Source of the DNA: Bulleidia sp. zg-1006
GTDB taxonomy: Bacteria > Bacillota_I > Bacilli_A > Erysipelotrichales > Erysipelotrichaceae
Length of the DNA: 64,000 nucleotides
Direction of reading: 5' to 3'
NCBI RefSeq assembly: GCF_016812035.1
Contig: NZ_CP069178.1
Coordinates: 496,001 to 560,000, forward strand
The notes beneath the pieces were generated by a model that worked only from the letters and a program-made list of their open reading frames with translations, made no database searches and was not told the DNA's origin. The position numbers and the translations under genes are program-made. Positions 38,286-47,159 of this stretch are shown in pieces; position 1 is the stretch's first letter; the number at the start of each line of letters is the position of its first letter.

Positions 38286-38920
38286 ATATATTCCCCTCCC
38301 TCTATATTAAATGTTATAACGATTATTACTATAATCAATACAATCAAAATATATTCATATCCTATAAACAATGAGTATACTAAATGCTTTATTATAAATA
38401 GAATTATGCATATTAATGGATTCTTACTTAATAACGCTATAAAATTATTAAATAAATAGTTTATAATTATAAAAGACAATACACTCAGTATGGAACTAGC
38501 ATCCAATACACCTTTTCCAAATGAATAAATAGGGATCAAAAAAACAGCACCCCAGTATAATAAGTCACACCAATTTAAGCTAAAAAGAATTTTTATTACT
38601 TTTTTTATGTAATCAAGCTTGCTAACAGAATGGTATTTAATAACTTCTTTAAATCCTAAAGTAAGATTGGAAATATTAATAATTGAATCCATTTCCACTA
38701 TAAAATAAATAGAAATTGTTGTAAGAAACTTAATAATATCAAATATTTTTTCACTATTTTGCGGATAAACATAGATACTTTTTATTGCCTGATTCAACCA
38801 TCGTTCCATATCAAAACTATTCCAACTATCAACTTGAACATTAAAAGCCAAAGTGTCAACTAAAAGATAAACAATTAAAATTTTAAAAATTATTAGTGTA
38901 ATACTTTTTAATACTTTCAT
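38282..38920 (-). CDS. Membrane protein, ABC permease subunit
   Basis: 212 residues with about five hydrophobic segments and no recognised family. It is coupled to the ATPase by overlap, and its ATG follows the stop of the next permease directly with GAGGTT at a proper distance. Probably one half of a heterodimeric exporter. Confidence 0.7.
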   Translation of the reverse strand: MKVLKSITLIIFKILIVYLLVDTLAFNVQVDSWNSFDMERWLNQAIKSIYVYPQNSEKIFDIIKFLTTISIYFIVEMDSIINISNLTLGFKEVIKYHSVSKLDYIKKVIKILFSLNWCDLLYWGAVFLIPIYSFGKGVLDASSILSVLSFIIINYLFNNFIALLSKNPLICIILFIIKHLVYSLFIGYEYILIVLIIVIIVITFNIEGGEYI

Positions 38921-39703
38921 TTACTTAACCTCATATTTTCTAGAAGAAAGAATATATACTAAAATCATGATATGAAAAATATAAGGAGACAACATTTTTG
39001 GAATTGATATGTTTCCGTACGAAGTTATCATTATCGAAGACATAGGCACTAAATAAAAAGGTAAAAACCTATATAATATCATCGAACCTATCCAAATAAA
39101 ACTAATAAAAAGTAATGTTCCTTTTATAAAATCAATATAGTCAATCAATATATAATAAAAAAACCCATTAATAATAATTGAAAACATAACTGACAAAACA
39201 GTAAATAGTAAAAAACCATAATCAGAATTAAAAATTTTACTTAATACACTAGAGTTGTCAAATACAAATTCATCTACTACATTGGTGGTAGATCCATTAA
39301 AAAAAATAGACACACTCATTACAAATGAAAAAGCAAATAACACTATTAATGAAGCAAAAACAGCAAATTTCATTTTGCCGAAAAATAATTTCTTATTATA
39401 TGCTTTATTCTTACCAATATTATACTTCAAAAGATTATTCTTAATTTCTTTATAATCATATCCAAGAATAATCAACAGAATTGGTATTAAGAATGATACA
39501 TATGACATAAAATTAAATCTAAGATTTACTAGTGAAATGCTGTCTTTTAAAAGGTAAAGTTTTATCTGAGCACCATCAGAATTCAACAAATCTGGACTAT
39601 TTATATCAAAAAACAATGCTGTATGTATAGTATCTTTAAAAATTAAAAACAAAAACACAAGCACCACTATTAATATAAACTTTTTTTTACTTAATAATTT
39701 CAT
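38921..39703 (-). CDS. Membrane protein, ABC-2-like permease subunit
   Basis: About 260 residues with six hydrophobic segments. One large loop (about residues 35-60 and again 140-165) is polar, as in bacteriocin-type ABC-2 permeases. The ATG at 39703 is preferred; a TTG at 39742 would add 13 residues, and neither has a strong ribosome site. It is first of the three transporter genes, close behind the secreted-protein gene. Confidence 0.7.
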   Translation of the reverse strand: MKLLSKKKFILIVVLVFLFLIFKDTIHTALFFDINSPDLLNSDGAQIKLYLLKDSISLVNLRFNFMSYVSFLIPILLIILGYDYKEIKNNLLKYNIGKNKAYNKKLFFGKMKFAVFASLIVLFAFSFVMSVSIFFNGSTTNVVDEFVFDNSSVLSKIFNSDYGFLLFTVLSVMFSIIINGFFYYILIDYIDFIKGTLLFISFIWIGSMILYRFLPFYLVPMSSIMITSYGNISIPKMLSPYIFHIMILVYILSSRKYEVK

Positions 39704-39752
39704 TGTTTTTTTTATTTGAATAGAAAAGAAGATAAAAGGCAAAATTTATTAA

Positions 39753-40152
39753 TTAATAAGAATCAGGAGACCAACTTCCTGTGATAGCCGCTGAACCGTC
39801 CCACCAATTTTCTCTAGCCATTTTCAAAGAATATATGTATCCTGGTGAAGCCCAGTTGCTGTAAGTAGCTCTTTGACCACATCTTAATGTACTTTGTCCA
39901 CTTCTTTCAGAACCATTCGAATTCAAAAGAACATGCTTAACCCTCATCGGTGCAAGATCTTCACACGGCTTCAAGTTTAAAACATAATAACTTTTATTTT
40001 GTTTTTTTAAATATCCTGTCTTTTGACCAAAATATGTAATTCTAAAATTAGAAAACGCCCCAATAGTTTTTGCCTCAACGTTGCTTGCAAATAAAAAAAA
40101 TAGCACATAGACTAGCCATAAATATTTTTTTAGTTTTATTTAATATCTTCAT
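39753..40152 (-). pseudogene. Secreted bacteriocin-like small protein, frameshifted in the signal peptide
   Basis: GGAGGG precedes ATG 40152. The N-terminus is MKILNKTKK, then a hydrophobic stretch. A T8 tract (minus strand, about 40091-40098) breaks the frame; with T7 the signal peptide runs on smoothly to a cleavage site in NVEA-KTIG. The mature part of about 105 residues has two Cys and ends in GSWSPDSY, after an aromatic ENWWDG stretch. The family is not firmly identified; small secreted proteins with this tail occur next to such three-gene exporters and are bacteriocin-like. The shift may be phase variation, decay or sequencing error. Confidence 0.65.
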
Positions 40153-40193
40153 ATTCAAACACCCTCCATATTGAATGCCTTTCACCCTCAATA

Positions 40194-40223
40194 ATATTAC
40201 ACAAAAAATACATATTAAATCAA
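40194..40223 (-). promoter_or_regulatory. Promoter of the secreted-protein operon
   Basis: On the minus strand TTGATT (40223-40218), 18-base spacer, TAATAT (40199-40194). It would drive the secreted protein and the three transporter genes. Confidence 0.45.
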
Positions 40224-40296
40224 CATAAACTTACCTACAACTGAACTTGATTACTCCTATCTTTAAATCTTGAACAATAAATGCTAAAATCCTATT

Positions 40297-40344
40297 TTTA
40301 ACACTTTCAAGAAAGTAAAAAGTTACGGAAGTCCTTTATTCAAA
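40297..40344. repeat. 48-bp direct repeat, right copy
   Basis: Matches 37365-37412 with one mismatch; its 3' half forms the left arm of the hairpin at 40317-40362. Confidence 0.8.
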
Positions 40345-40362
40345 GGGTTTCGGTAACTTTTT
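40317..40362. terminator. Long hairpin, bidirectional terminator type
   Basis: Outer 10-bp stem AAAAAGTTAC/GTAACTTTTT with inner stem CCTTT/AAAGG. A and T flanks suit termination in both directions. The left direct-repeat copy keeps only one arm. Confidence 0.7.
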
Positions 40363-40370
40363 GATTTTGT

Positions 40371-40402
40371 AGCTAATAGGCGTATATATTATTAGCTTTC
40401 TT
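40371..40402 (+). terminator. Second hairpin
   Basis: AGCTAATA (40371-40378) with TATTAGCT (40390-40397) followed by TTCTTT. Confidence 0.5.
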
Positions 40403-40538
40403 TAATAATGGATTTTAAAGTCTTTCCAGTTATGATTTCATAGTCTGTTCTATACTTAAATTGCACTATACTTATTAAAGTAGACACATTAACCGAATAG
40501 ATATACGGTTATTTTATACACTACAAGAAGGTATCTTT

Positions 40539-40694
40539 ATGTTCACAAGAAATCGTTACGACGAGGATTTCAAACGAACCCTCGTTGAAACAGACAGTGG
40601 AGAAGTTCTTACAGCCAAACAAGTCAAAGAACTTTAGAAACGTATGGCTTAGCTTGTGGAAGAGAATCAAATACTAAAAAAAGCCTTTGTATAG
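40539..40694 (+). mobile_element. IS3-family OrfA relic
   Basis: Opens with MFTRNRYDEDFKRTLVET, like the start of IS3/IS150 OrfA, then after a deletion shows KRMA and LVEENQILKKAF, the leucine-zipper end of OrfA. Two in-frame TAG codons and the shortened middle show it is dead. It ends in an 8-bp ATAGATGG/CCATCTAT hairpin. OrfB is absent. Confidence 0.7.
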
Positions 40695-40746
40695 ATGGCT
40701 TAAATCCATCTATGATAATTTTAATGTATCAAAGACCCGTCTTTTT

Positions 40747-40799
40747 TTGTTCAAAAATAAAATAGGGTATATAATCTATTTAGTTAGTTATAACAAACT
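40747..40799 (+). promoter_or_regulatory. Promoter and operator-like palindrome of the ABC pair
   Basis: TTGTTC (40747-40752), 17-base spacer, TATAAT (40770-40775). An 18-bp inverted repeat with one mismatched pair (40782-40799, core GTTATAAC) starts at the predicted +1, where a repressor would block transcription. No regulator gene is adjacent. Confidence 0.6.
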
Positions 40800-40812
40800 T
40801 TAAGGAGGGAGT

Positions 40813-42570
40813 ATGAAAAAGAAAAAGAAATCCACAGCAACTTGGATTTACGAGTTTGCCGGTGAATATCAATCTTCGTATGTGATTTCTATTGTGTTAT
40901 CACTACTTGGCGTTGCCTTAGCTATTATTCCATATTTATTGATTGCCCAAATGATACAACAACTATTATCCAAACAAATGGATTGGTTAGTCTATCTTCA
41001 TGAGGGTTTCGTTTTAGCGTTACTTTGGTTGCTTAGTGTTTTAGCAAAGAAAGTATCCACAACTTTTTCTCATAGGGCAACCTTTCAAGTTTTAGGAAAT
41101 ATGCGTGAAGCAGTAAGCCTTCATTTATCCAAGATGGAATTGGGAAGAGTGCAGAGCTATTCTTCAGGCACATTAAAGAATATTATGGTCGAGCGCATTG
41201 ATTCCATTGAAACAACATTGGCTCATATTGTTCCCGAAGTGAGTGGGAATATGGTTATTCCAATTCTTATTTTTGTGTATTTGTTTTTTTTGGATTGGCG
41301 TATGGCTTTGATTGCTTTAATTCCATTACCAATTGGTATAACTGCATATATGTTGATGATGAATGGTTATGAAGAGGACTATAAGAATACCATTGATAAA
41401 ACTAAGATTTTAAACGATACAGCGGTGGAATATATTCAAGGTATTGAGGTGATTAAAGCCTTTGGTAAATCCAAAACCTCTTATGAGAAATTCGTTGTAG
41501 CAGCGAAAGAAGGAGCTTCTTGTTATGTGGATTGGATGAATAAACATCGTTATAAACAAAGCACAGCTTTAACGGTTGCACCAAACACTTTATTATTTGT
41601 GCTGCCGTTTGGTTTATGGTTTGTGATGAATGGTTCTTTAAGCACTTATCATTTCATTGTTATTATTCTTTTATCGATGGGTTTATTAACACCATTAATT
41701 ACAATGATGTCTTATTCTGATGACATGGCTCGTATTCGTACGATTGTAGGTGAAGTGGTTGGTATTTTAGAAAATCCAATTCAAAACCATGCCGAATCTT
41801 TAAATCAAAGTGTGGATAATTACCATATTAGTTTAAAGAATGTGCATTTTTCCTATCAAGAAAAGGAAGTGCTACATGGGATTGATTTAGAAATTCCGGA
41901 AGGGAAATTGACTGCTTTCGTTGGTCCAAGCGGGTCCGGGAAATCCACTATTGCGAAATTGATTGCGGCTTTATGGGATGTGAAAGAAGGCTCTATTTCG
42001 ATTGGCTCGGTGAATGGACAAGAGATTCCTTTAAAGGATTATTACCGCTTGGTTAGCTTTGTGTCCCAAGATAATTATTTATTCAATCAAAGTATTCGTG
42101 AAAATATTCGTATGGGCAAACCGGATGCGAGTGATGAAGAAGTAGAGAAAATAGCAAAAGAAAGTGGTTGCCATGAGTTCATTATGGCTTTACCAAATGG
42201 ATACGATACGATTGTAGGGGAGGCAGGTGGTCATTTATCTGGTGGTGAAAGACAAAGAATTGCGATTGCTCGAACGATGATAGCCAATACACCAATTGTG
42301 ATTTTAGATGAGGCAACAGCCTATACCGATCCGGAAAATGAGGCTATTATCCAACAGTCTGTAGCCCAGTTGGTAAAAGATAAAACTTTGATTGTGATTG
42401 CCCATCGTTTATCTACAATTCAAGATGCGGATCAAATTTGTATGATTGAAAAAGGAAAGGTGATTGCACAAGGAAAACATGAAGATTTACTGAACTCTTG
42501 TCCTTTATATCAATCCATGTGGCAAGCGCATATTTCGGTTAAAGATGAAGGAATGGAGGTGGTGAAATGA
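40813..42570 (+). CDS. ABC transporter, fused membrane and ATPase domains, subunit A
   Basis: 585 residues. Six spans in the first 300 residues, then the ATPase: GPSGSGKST, Q-loop VSQDNYLF, signature LSGGERQR, Walker B VILDEAT and IAHRLST. Type IV (exporter-fold) half transporter, made as a pair with the next gene (4-base overlap). Pairs like this include drug exporters and, less often, siderophore importers of the YbtPQ type; the substrate is not clear. AAGGAGGG lies before the ATG. Confidence 0.92.
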   Translation: MKKKKKSTATWIYEFAGEYQSSYVISIVLSLLGVALAIIPYLLIAQMIQQLLSKQMDWLVYLHEGFVLALLWLLSVLAKKVSTTFSHRATFQVLGNMREAVSLHLSKMELGRVQSYSSGTLKNIMVERIDSIETTLAHIVPEVSGNMVIPILIFVYLFFLDWRMALIALIPLPIGITAYMLMMNGYEEDYKNTIDKTKILNDTAVEYIQGIEVIKAFGKSKTSYEKFVVAAKEGASCYVDWMNKHRYKQSTALTVAPNTLLFVLPFGLWFVMNGSLSTYHFIVIILLSMGLLTPLITMMSYSDDMARIRTIVGEVVGILENPIQNHAESLNQSVDNYHISLKNVHFSYQEKEVLHGIDLEIPEGKLTAFVGPSGSGKSTIAKLIAALWDVKEGSISIGSVNGQEIPLKDYYRLVSFVSQDNYLFNQSIRENIRMGKPDASDEEVEKIAKESGCHEFIMALPNGYDTIVGEAGGHLSGGERQRIAIARTMIANTPIVILDEATAYTDPENEAIIQQSVAQLVKDKTLIVIAHRLSTIQDADQICMIEKGKVIAQGKHEDLLNSCPLYQSMWQAHISVKDEGMEVVK

Positions 42571-44300
42571 TTTCTATTATTCGTAAATTCTTTGCTTTTA
42601 GCGATGAAAAGAATCGCAAGAAATTCCATACTTCAATTTTATTAAGTGTTCTAGTGGCTTTTTTTGAATCTTTTAAGATTGGTGCTATTTCACTTTCTTT
42701 ACAAGGAATTGTGCAGAATACCATTGATATGACTTTAATTTTAAAAGTAGTACTTATTCTAGTTGTTGGTACGATTGGAGCGATTCTTGTTCGTGCCAAA
42801 AGCACTATGCTACAAACACAGGGCGGTTATGGTGTTGCTTGTGATAAGCGTATTGAAATTGCGGAACATTTGCGTTACTTTCCAATGGGTTTCTTTAATA
42901 AAAAGAGTTTAGGAGAAATCACTTCAGTCACAACCAATACCATGGAAAATTTAGGAGAAGTTGCGACAAGAGCGGTGATGTTGGTTTCAAGTGGTTTATT
43001 GAATACGTCATGGATTACAGTTGCGATATTTGTTTTTGATTGGCGTATAGGATTGATTCTGGTGACTGGCTTTGGTTTGTATATTCTTTTGAATTATTGG
43101 ATGAATAATAGTTCAAAGGCAATCTCTAAAGCTAAAGTGGATAATACTTCAGAATTAGTTAGTAAGGTTTTGGAACAGGTTCAAGGAATGGCAGAGGTTA
43201 AACAGTTTCAGTTGGTCGGCAAGCAAGCGAAAGAGTTGCACCGACTGATTGCTGAAAATGTGCAAGTGAATACAAAAATGGAATATTCTTTTATTCCATT
43301 CATGGCGGTTCAAAGCCTTTGGATTAAGTGGATTGGTGTTGTGCTAAGTATGGTTTCTATTTGGTTTTATTTGAGCGGTTCCATGGATTTAGCAATGACT
43401 TTATTGATGTTGGTAGCGTCTTTTATGATTTATGAACATTTGGATACGGCCGGTAATTATTCGGCTTTATTGCGCGTGATTGAAAATTGTGTTCATCAAG
43501 CCGGTGAAATTTTAACAATGCCGAGAATGGATATTGATGGTGAAGAGATAGAGCCGGAAAATCATTCCATTGAATTAAAACACGTTACTTTTTCATATCA
43601 AGATGAAAATTTAATTCAAGATATGAATTTGAAAATTCAAGAGAAAACAACGACAGCAATTGTTGGTCCATCCGGTTCCGGCAAGACAACTTTATGTCAT
43701 TTAATAGCTCGTTTCTGGGATGTACAAGAGGGTGAAATTTTATTAGGTGGTCGAAATATCAAAGACTATAGTTTGGATAGTTTAATGAAAAATTTTAGCT
43801 TTGTTTTTCAAAATGTGTATTTGTTCAATGATACGATCGCGAATAATATTCGTTTTGGTCAGCCGGATGTATCCATGGATAAGGTGATTGAAGCCGCAAA
43901 GAGTGCTTGTTGTCATGAGTTTATTATGGCTTTACCAAATGGTTACGATACAATTATTGGTGAAGGTGGTTCTTCTTTATCGGGTGGAGAGAAACAACGT
44001 ATTTCGATTGCAAGAGCTATTTTAAAGAATGCACCAATCATTATTTTGGATGAAGCAACCGCCAATGTGGATCCGGAAAACGAGAAATCTCTGGTACAAG
44101 CTATCCATGAGTTAACGAAAAACAAAACGATTATTATGATTGCACATCGTTTAAAAACCGTTCGTCAAGCCGATCGTATTCTTGTTTTAGATCATGGTCA
44201 TGTTGTTCAAGATGGGAATCATAAATCTCTGATGAACGAAGAGGGGATTTATCAACGCTTTATTCAGGAAAGAAGTCAAGCGGCTAGTTGGAAATTATAA
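42567..44300 (+). CDS. ABC transporter, fused membrane and ATPase domains, subunit B
   Basis: 577 residues, same architecture: GPSGSGKTT, FVFQNVYLF, LSGGEKQR, IIILDEAT and IAHRLKT. Both partners show canonical Walker and signature motifs, so both ATP sites look active. GGAGGTG lies before the ATG. A 13-bp terminator follows. Confidence 0.92.
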   Translation: MISIIRKFFAFSDEKNRKKFHTSILLSVLVAFFESFKIGAISLSLQGIVQNTIDMTLILKVVLILVVGTIGAILVRAKSTMLQTQGGYGVACDKRIEIAEHLRYFPMGFFNKKSLGEITSVTTNTMENLGEVATRAVMLVSSGLLNTSWITVAIFVFDWRIGLILVTGFGLYILLNYWMNNSSKAISKAKVDNTSELVSKVLEQVQGMAEVKQFQLVGKQAKELHRLIAENVQVNTKMEYSFIPFMAVQSLWIKWIGVVLSMVSIWFYLSGSMDLAMTLLMLVASFMIYEHLDTAGNYSALLRVIENCVHQAGEILTMPRMDIDGEEIEPENHSIELKHVTFSYQDENLIQDMNLKIQEKTTTAIVGPSGSGKTTLCHLIARFWDVQEGEILLGGRNIKDYSLDSLMKNFSFVFQNVYLFNDTIANNIRFGQPDVSMDKVIEAAKSACCHEFIMALPNGYDTIIGEGGSSLSGGEKQRISIARAILKNAPIIILDEATANVDPENEKSLVQAIHELTKNKTIIMIAHRLKTVRQADRILVLDHGHVVQDGNHKSLMNEEGIYQRFIQERSQAASWKL

Positions 44301-44303
44301 TTT

Positions 44304-44339
44304 AAGTGATTAAGAGGCAATACTCTTAGTCACTTTTTG
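44304..44339 (+). terminator. Terminator of the ABC pair
   Basis: 13-bp stem with one wobble pair (44304-44316 with 44323-44335), T run after. Confidence 0.85.
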
Positions 44340-44428
44340 AATTCTCTTATCATTATGATTAACAAGCAAAAGGCACACCACTATTATTTAATTAGGCATA
44401 GTTAATAAACACAGATAAAGAGGTATAA

Positions 44429-44611
44429 ATGGATTGTAAACAAACAAGAAAAAATCTATTATATACCTGTCTGCTTGTCGTAGCAATGATTTAGCTTAAA
44501 CAAACACTTATGTTACAAACAATGTCTTTTGAACTTCGTTGGATAATTATCTTACGACAAATCATCGGTTTAAGTATTATTGCTTATTTCATAAAGGAAA
44601 GGAGAGTTTAA
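44429..44611 (+). pseudogene. Small membrane protein interrupted by an amber codon
   Basis: AGAGG lies before ATG 44429. The frame reads 60 codons to TAA 44611 but has a TAG at codon 22, inside a hydrophobic segment (LLYTCLLVVAMI). After the stop a second hydrophobic segment follows. A terminator begins at its end. It looks like a small two-span protein that recently lost function; the family is unknown. Confidence 0.5.
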
Positions 44612-44624
44612 ACGCTCCTTTTCT
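44598..44624 (+). terminator. Terminator after the broken small gene
   Basis: AAAGGAG (44598-44604) with CTCCTTT (44615-44621), inner GTTT/AAAC pairing, then T-rich. Confidence 0.7.
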
Positions 44625-44705
44625 TTTGAAAAACCATTAAAGATCAATAGTGATACAATCGTTATAATGGTTAAAATAGTACTCAAAGCTACCACAATAT
44701 CATCA

Positions 44706-44879
44706 TCACCCGAATCCTTCAATTTTATCATTATTATTTTTTAATCGTTGATGGCTAGAGTGTTGGTTAAAAATATAAGCCGAACAATAAAAGACCAGTA
44801 CTAATAAAACAAGACTAATCATGGCAATTTTAATCATTTGGTTTTTAAGCTTATCTTGAAAGCGAATACTTTTTTCCAT
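44706..44879 (-). CDS. Small single-span membrane protein, possibly a broken longer gene
   Basis: 57 residues with a basic start (MEKSIRFQDKLKNQ), one strong membrane segment and a polar tail. In another frame overlapping its end a further segment with DSGDDD and a second hydrophobic stretch continues to about 44612, so this may be a frameshifted two-span protein. An extended -10 TG-C-TATAAT lies only 7 bases before the ATG. Family unknown. Confidence 0.4.
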   Translation of the reverse strand: MEKSIRFQDKLKNQMIKIAMISLVLLVLVFYCSAYIFNQHSSHQRLKNNNDKIEGFG

Positions 44880-44930
44880 TTGCCCTATTATAGCATTCTC
44901 TTTTCCTGGCTTTTAAGGAATAATAGGAAT

Positions 44931-45836
44931 ATGAAAATGAAAACAATGTCGGATTATTGTCAAGAATTGTTTGGTACGAAAGTCTATCGTTTATCCTTAA
45001 GCACCGGTTGTACTTGTCCCAATCGGGATGGACTTATTGGCTATGGTGGTTGTACTTTTTGTTCAGAAAGAGGAGCAGGTGAATTTGCGAGCCGTCCTAA
45101 AGATATTTCAAGTCAAATCGTAGAAGCTAAAAAGAAAGTGGAAGCTAAATTTCCAAAATCCATTGCTAGAGAAAAATGGAAATATATAGCTTACTTTCAA
45201 TCTTTTACGAATACCTATGGGGATACGAAACGTTTATTATCTTTATTTCAAGAAGCCATCGAAAAAGAAGAAATTGTTTGTTTGGCTATTGGAACAAGAC
45301 CGGATTGCTTACAAGAAGATATGTTAGAAGGTTTAGAAGCTTTAAATAAGATAAAACCCGTTTGGATAGAACTTGGTTTACAGACCATCCATGAGGAAAG
45401 TGCAAAGGCGTTTCATCGTGGTTATTCCTTAGATGTTTTTGAAAAAGCCTATGTGGATTTAAAGAAAATAGGAATGACGGTTATTGTTCATATGATTGTA
45501 GGACTTCCTTTTGAAACAGAAGAAATGATGTATGCTAGTATGCGTTATCTTTCTGATTTAAAACCTAGTTTGGATGGTATTAAAATCCATGGGCTTCATC
45601 TTTTAAAGGGAACACAAATGGCATTGGAATATGAAGAACATCCTTTTCATATCTTTAGTTTAGAAGAATACACAGCGGTTTTAATTCAATGCTTGAAAAT
45701 CCTACCGGAAACTTGTGTCATCCATCGTATGACCGGAGATGGGGATAAGAAAAACTTAATCGAGCCGAAATGGTCAGCGAATAAAAGGCATGTGTTAAAC
45801 TATATTCAACAAGAGATACGAAAGGCAAGTCGATGA
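44931..45836 (+). CDS. YhcC-like radical SAM protein (TIGR01212 type)
   Basis: About 301 residues. N-terminal Cys-rich region TGCTCPNRDG and GGCTFCSERGAG, the altered cluster motif of the YhcC/Elp3-like family, with the later IVGLPFETEEMM block. The reaction is not established. The start at 44931 is chosen for its position after AAGGA and AGG; an upstream in-frame ATG at 44838 would add an unrelated hydrophobic stretch. It overlaps the alcohol dehydrogenase gene by 4 bases. Confidence 0.88.
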   Translation: MKMKTMSDYCQELFGTKVYRLSLSTGCTCPNRDGLIGYGGCTFCSERGAGEFASRPKDISSQIVEAKKKVEAKFPKSIAREKWKYIAYFQSFTNTYGDTKRLLSLFQEAIEKEEIVCLAIGTRPDCLQEDMLEGLEALNKIKPVWIELGLQTIHEESAKAFHRGYSLDVFEKAYVDLKKIGMTVIVHMIVGLPFETEEMMYASMRYLSDLKPSLDGIKIHGLHLLKGTQMALEYEEHPFHIFSLEEYTAVLIQCLKILPETCVIHRMTGDGDKKNLIEPKWSANKRHVLNYIQQEIRKASR

Positions 45837-47002
45837 ATACAAATCTTATACGTTTGAAACAAGCACTTATTAGTCCCATTCAAAAGACGCAATTAAAGTT
45901 CTTACCGAAGCTATACCAAGGGAAAAATACGTTAGTTCAATTCGCCTCAAAGCTAAAAGTGAAAAAGATAATGGTGGTCACCACTTCTGGTTTTATCAAA
46001 CGAAAAACCTTGGAACCATTCTTTATGGCTTTAAAGAATTGTGGAATTGTATATGCGGTTTATGATAAAACGCATCCAGATCCTAGTCTTGAAGACGTGA
46101 AAGGATTAGTGGAGTTTTATAAACAAATTCATGCGGAAGCTTTAATCGCTATTGGGGGTGGCTCAGTGATGGATTGTTCTAAAGTAGCTTTGGCGAAGGT
46201 TTCAAATCCGGAAATATCGTATACGGATGTGATGAAAGGAAAATTGAAGTACCATTTAGATCCATTGTATTGCGTACCAACGACGGCGGGTAGTGGTTCG
46301 GAGGTTTCAGCTGGAGCTGTCATTATAGACGAAAAGATGGGGCGCAAACGTTCTTTAAATCATTTTTTCTTAATTCCTAAGGTGGTGGTTTTAGATCCTG
46401 CTTTATTGCTATCTTTACCAGCTTCTTTAACGGCATATAGTGGAATGGATGCTTTAACCCATGCAATAGAAGCTTATATGAATTATTTCAATAATAAAAA
46501 AACTAAAGCTTATGCCTTAGAAGCGATTGCTCTTATTCATCGTTATTTATATCGTTCTTATCGAAATGGAGAAGATTTAGAAGCAAGAGAGAAAATGCTG
46601 GAAGCCTCTTATAAAGCCGGGATTGCTTTTACGAATAATTATGTAGGTTCTGTTCATGCGCTTTCTCATGGTATAGGGGCTAAATACCATTTACCACATG
46701 GTTATATCAATGCGGTTTGTTTACCAATTGTGTTAGAAAAATATGGGGCTGGTATTCAAACTTCTTTACAAGAAATTGGTTCTGTTATTGGTTTAAAGAA
46801 GGAAGAGGTTATTCCTTGGCTTTCTTCCATGAATGAAAAGATGGATATTCCAAATCATTTAGCTGAAATTCAAACGAAAGATATTCCTTTCTTAGCTAAA
46901 GGAGCGGAAAAGGAGACCAATCCAACCTATCCAGTACCGGTGATTTGGACAATAAAAGATTTTGAAGATGTTCTTTATACCATTCAAGGAGAAAGAAAAT
47001 GA
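45833..47002 (+). CDS. Iron-containing alcohol dehydrogenase
   Basis: 389 residues of the group III metal-dependent alcohol dehydrogenase family. NAD-binding GGGSVMDCSK, then TTAGSGSEVS, and metal ligands around GMDALTHAIEAY and HALSHGIGAKYHLPHG. It reduces or oxidises an alcohol or aldehyde, substrate not predictable. Coupled to the YhcC-like gene upstream and a HAD stub downstream. Confidence 0.92.
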   Translation: MNTNLIRLKQALISPIQKTQLKFLPKLYQGKNTLVQFASKLKVKKIMVVTTSGFIKRKTLEPFFMALKNCGIVYAVYDKTHPDPSLEDVKGLVEFYKQIHAEALIAIGGGSVMDCSKVALAKVSNPEISYTDVMKGKLKYHLDPLYCVPTTAGSGSEVSAGAVIIDEKMGRKRSLNHFFLIPKVVVLDPALLLSLPASLTAYSGMDALTHAIEAYMNYFNNKKTKAYALEAIALIHRYLYRSYRNGEDLEAREKMLEASYKAGIAFTNNYVGSVHALSHGIGAKYHLPHGYINAVCLPIVLEKYGAGIQTSLQEIGSVIGLKKEEVIPWLSSMNEKMDIPNHLAEIQTKDIPFLAKGAEKETNPTYPVPVIWTIKDFEDVLYTIQGERK

Positions 47003-47091
47003 AGTATTTATTCTTTGATATAGATGGTATTTTAGTATCGCCTATGCCCTTAATCAACTGGATTTGTTGGATTGATGAACAATCTTCTTGA
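46999..47091 (+). pseudogene. N-terminal stub of a HAD hydrolase
   Basis: ATGA overlap with the dehydrogenase stop. 30 residues opening MKYLFFDIDGILVS, the motif I region of Cof-type HAD phosphatases, then a stop. The rest of the gene is gone. Confidence 0.6.
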
Positions 47092-47159
47092 AATTTTGGG
47101 TTAGTGGTATATAACTAAAGTAGAAAGGTAGTAAGAGATTGTTACTCTGAAAGGGATTT

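Noticed and set aside
40692-40714. ATAGATGG/CCATCTAT hairpin as a full terminator
   Set aside because: 8-bp stem but followed by only a weak T tract; more likely part of the IS3 relic end.
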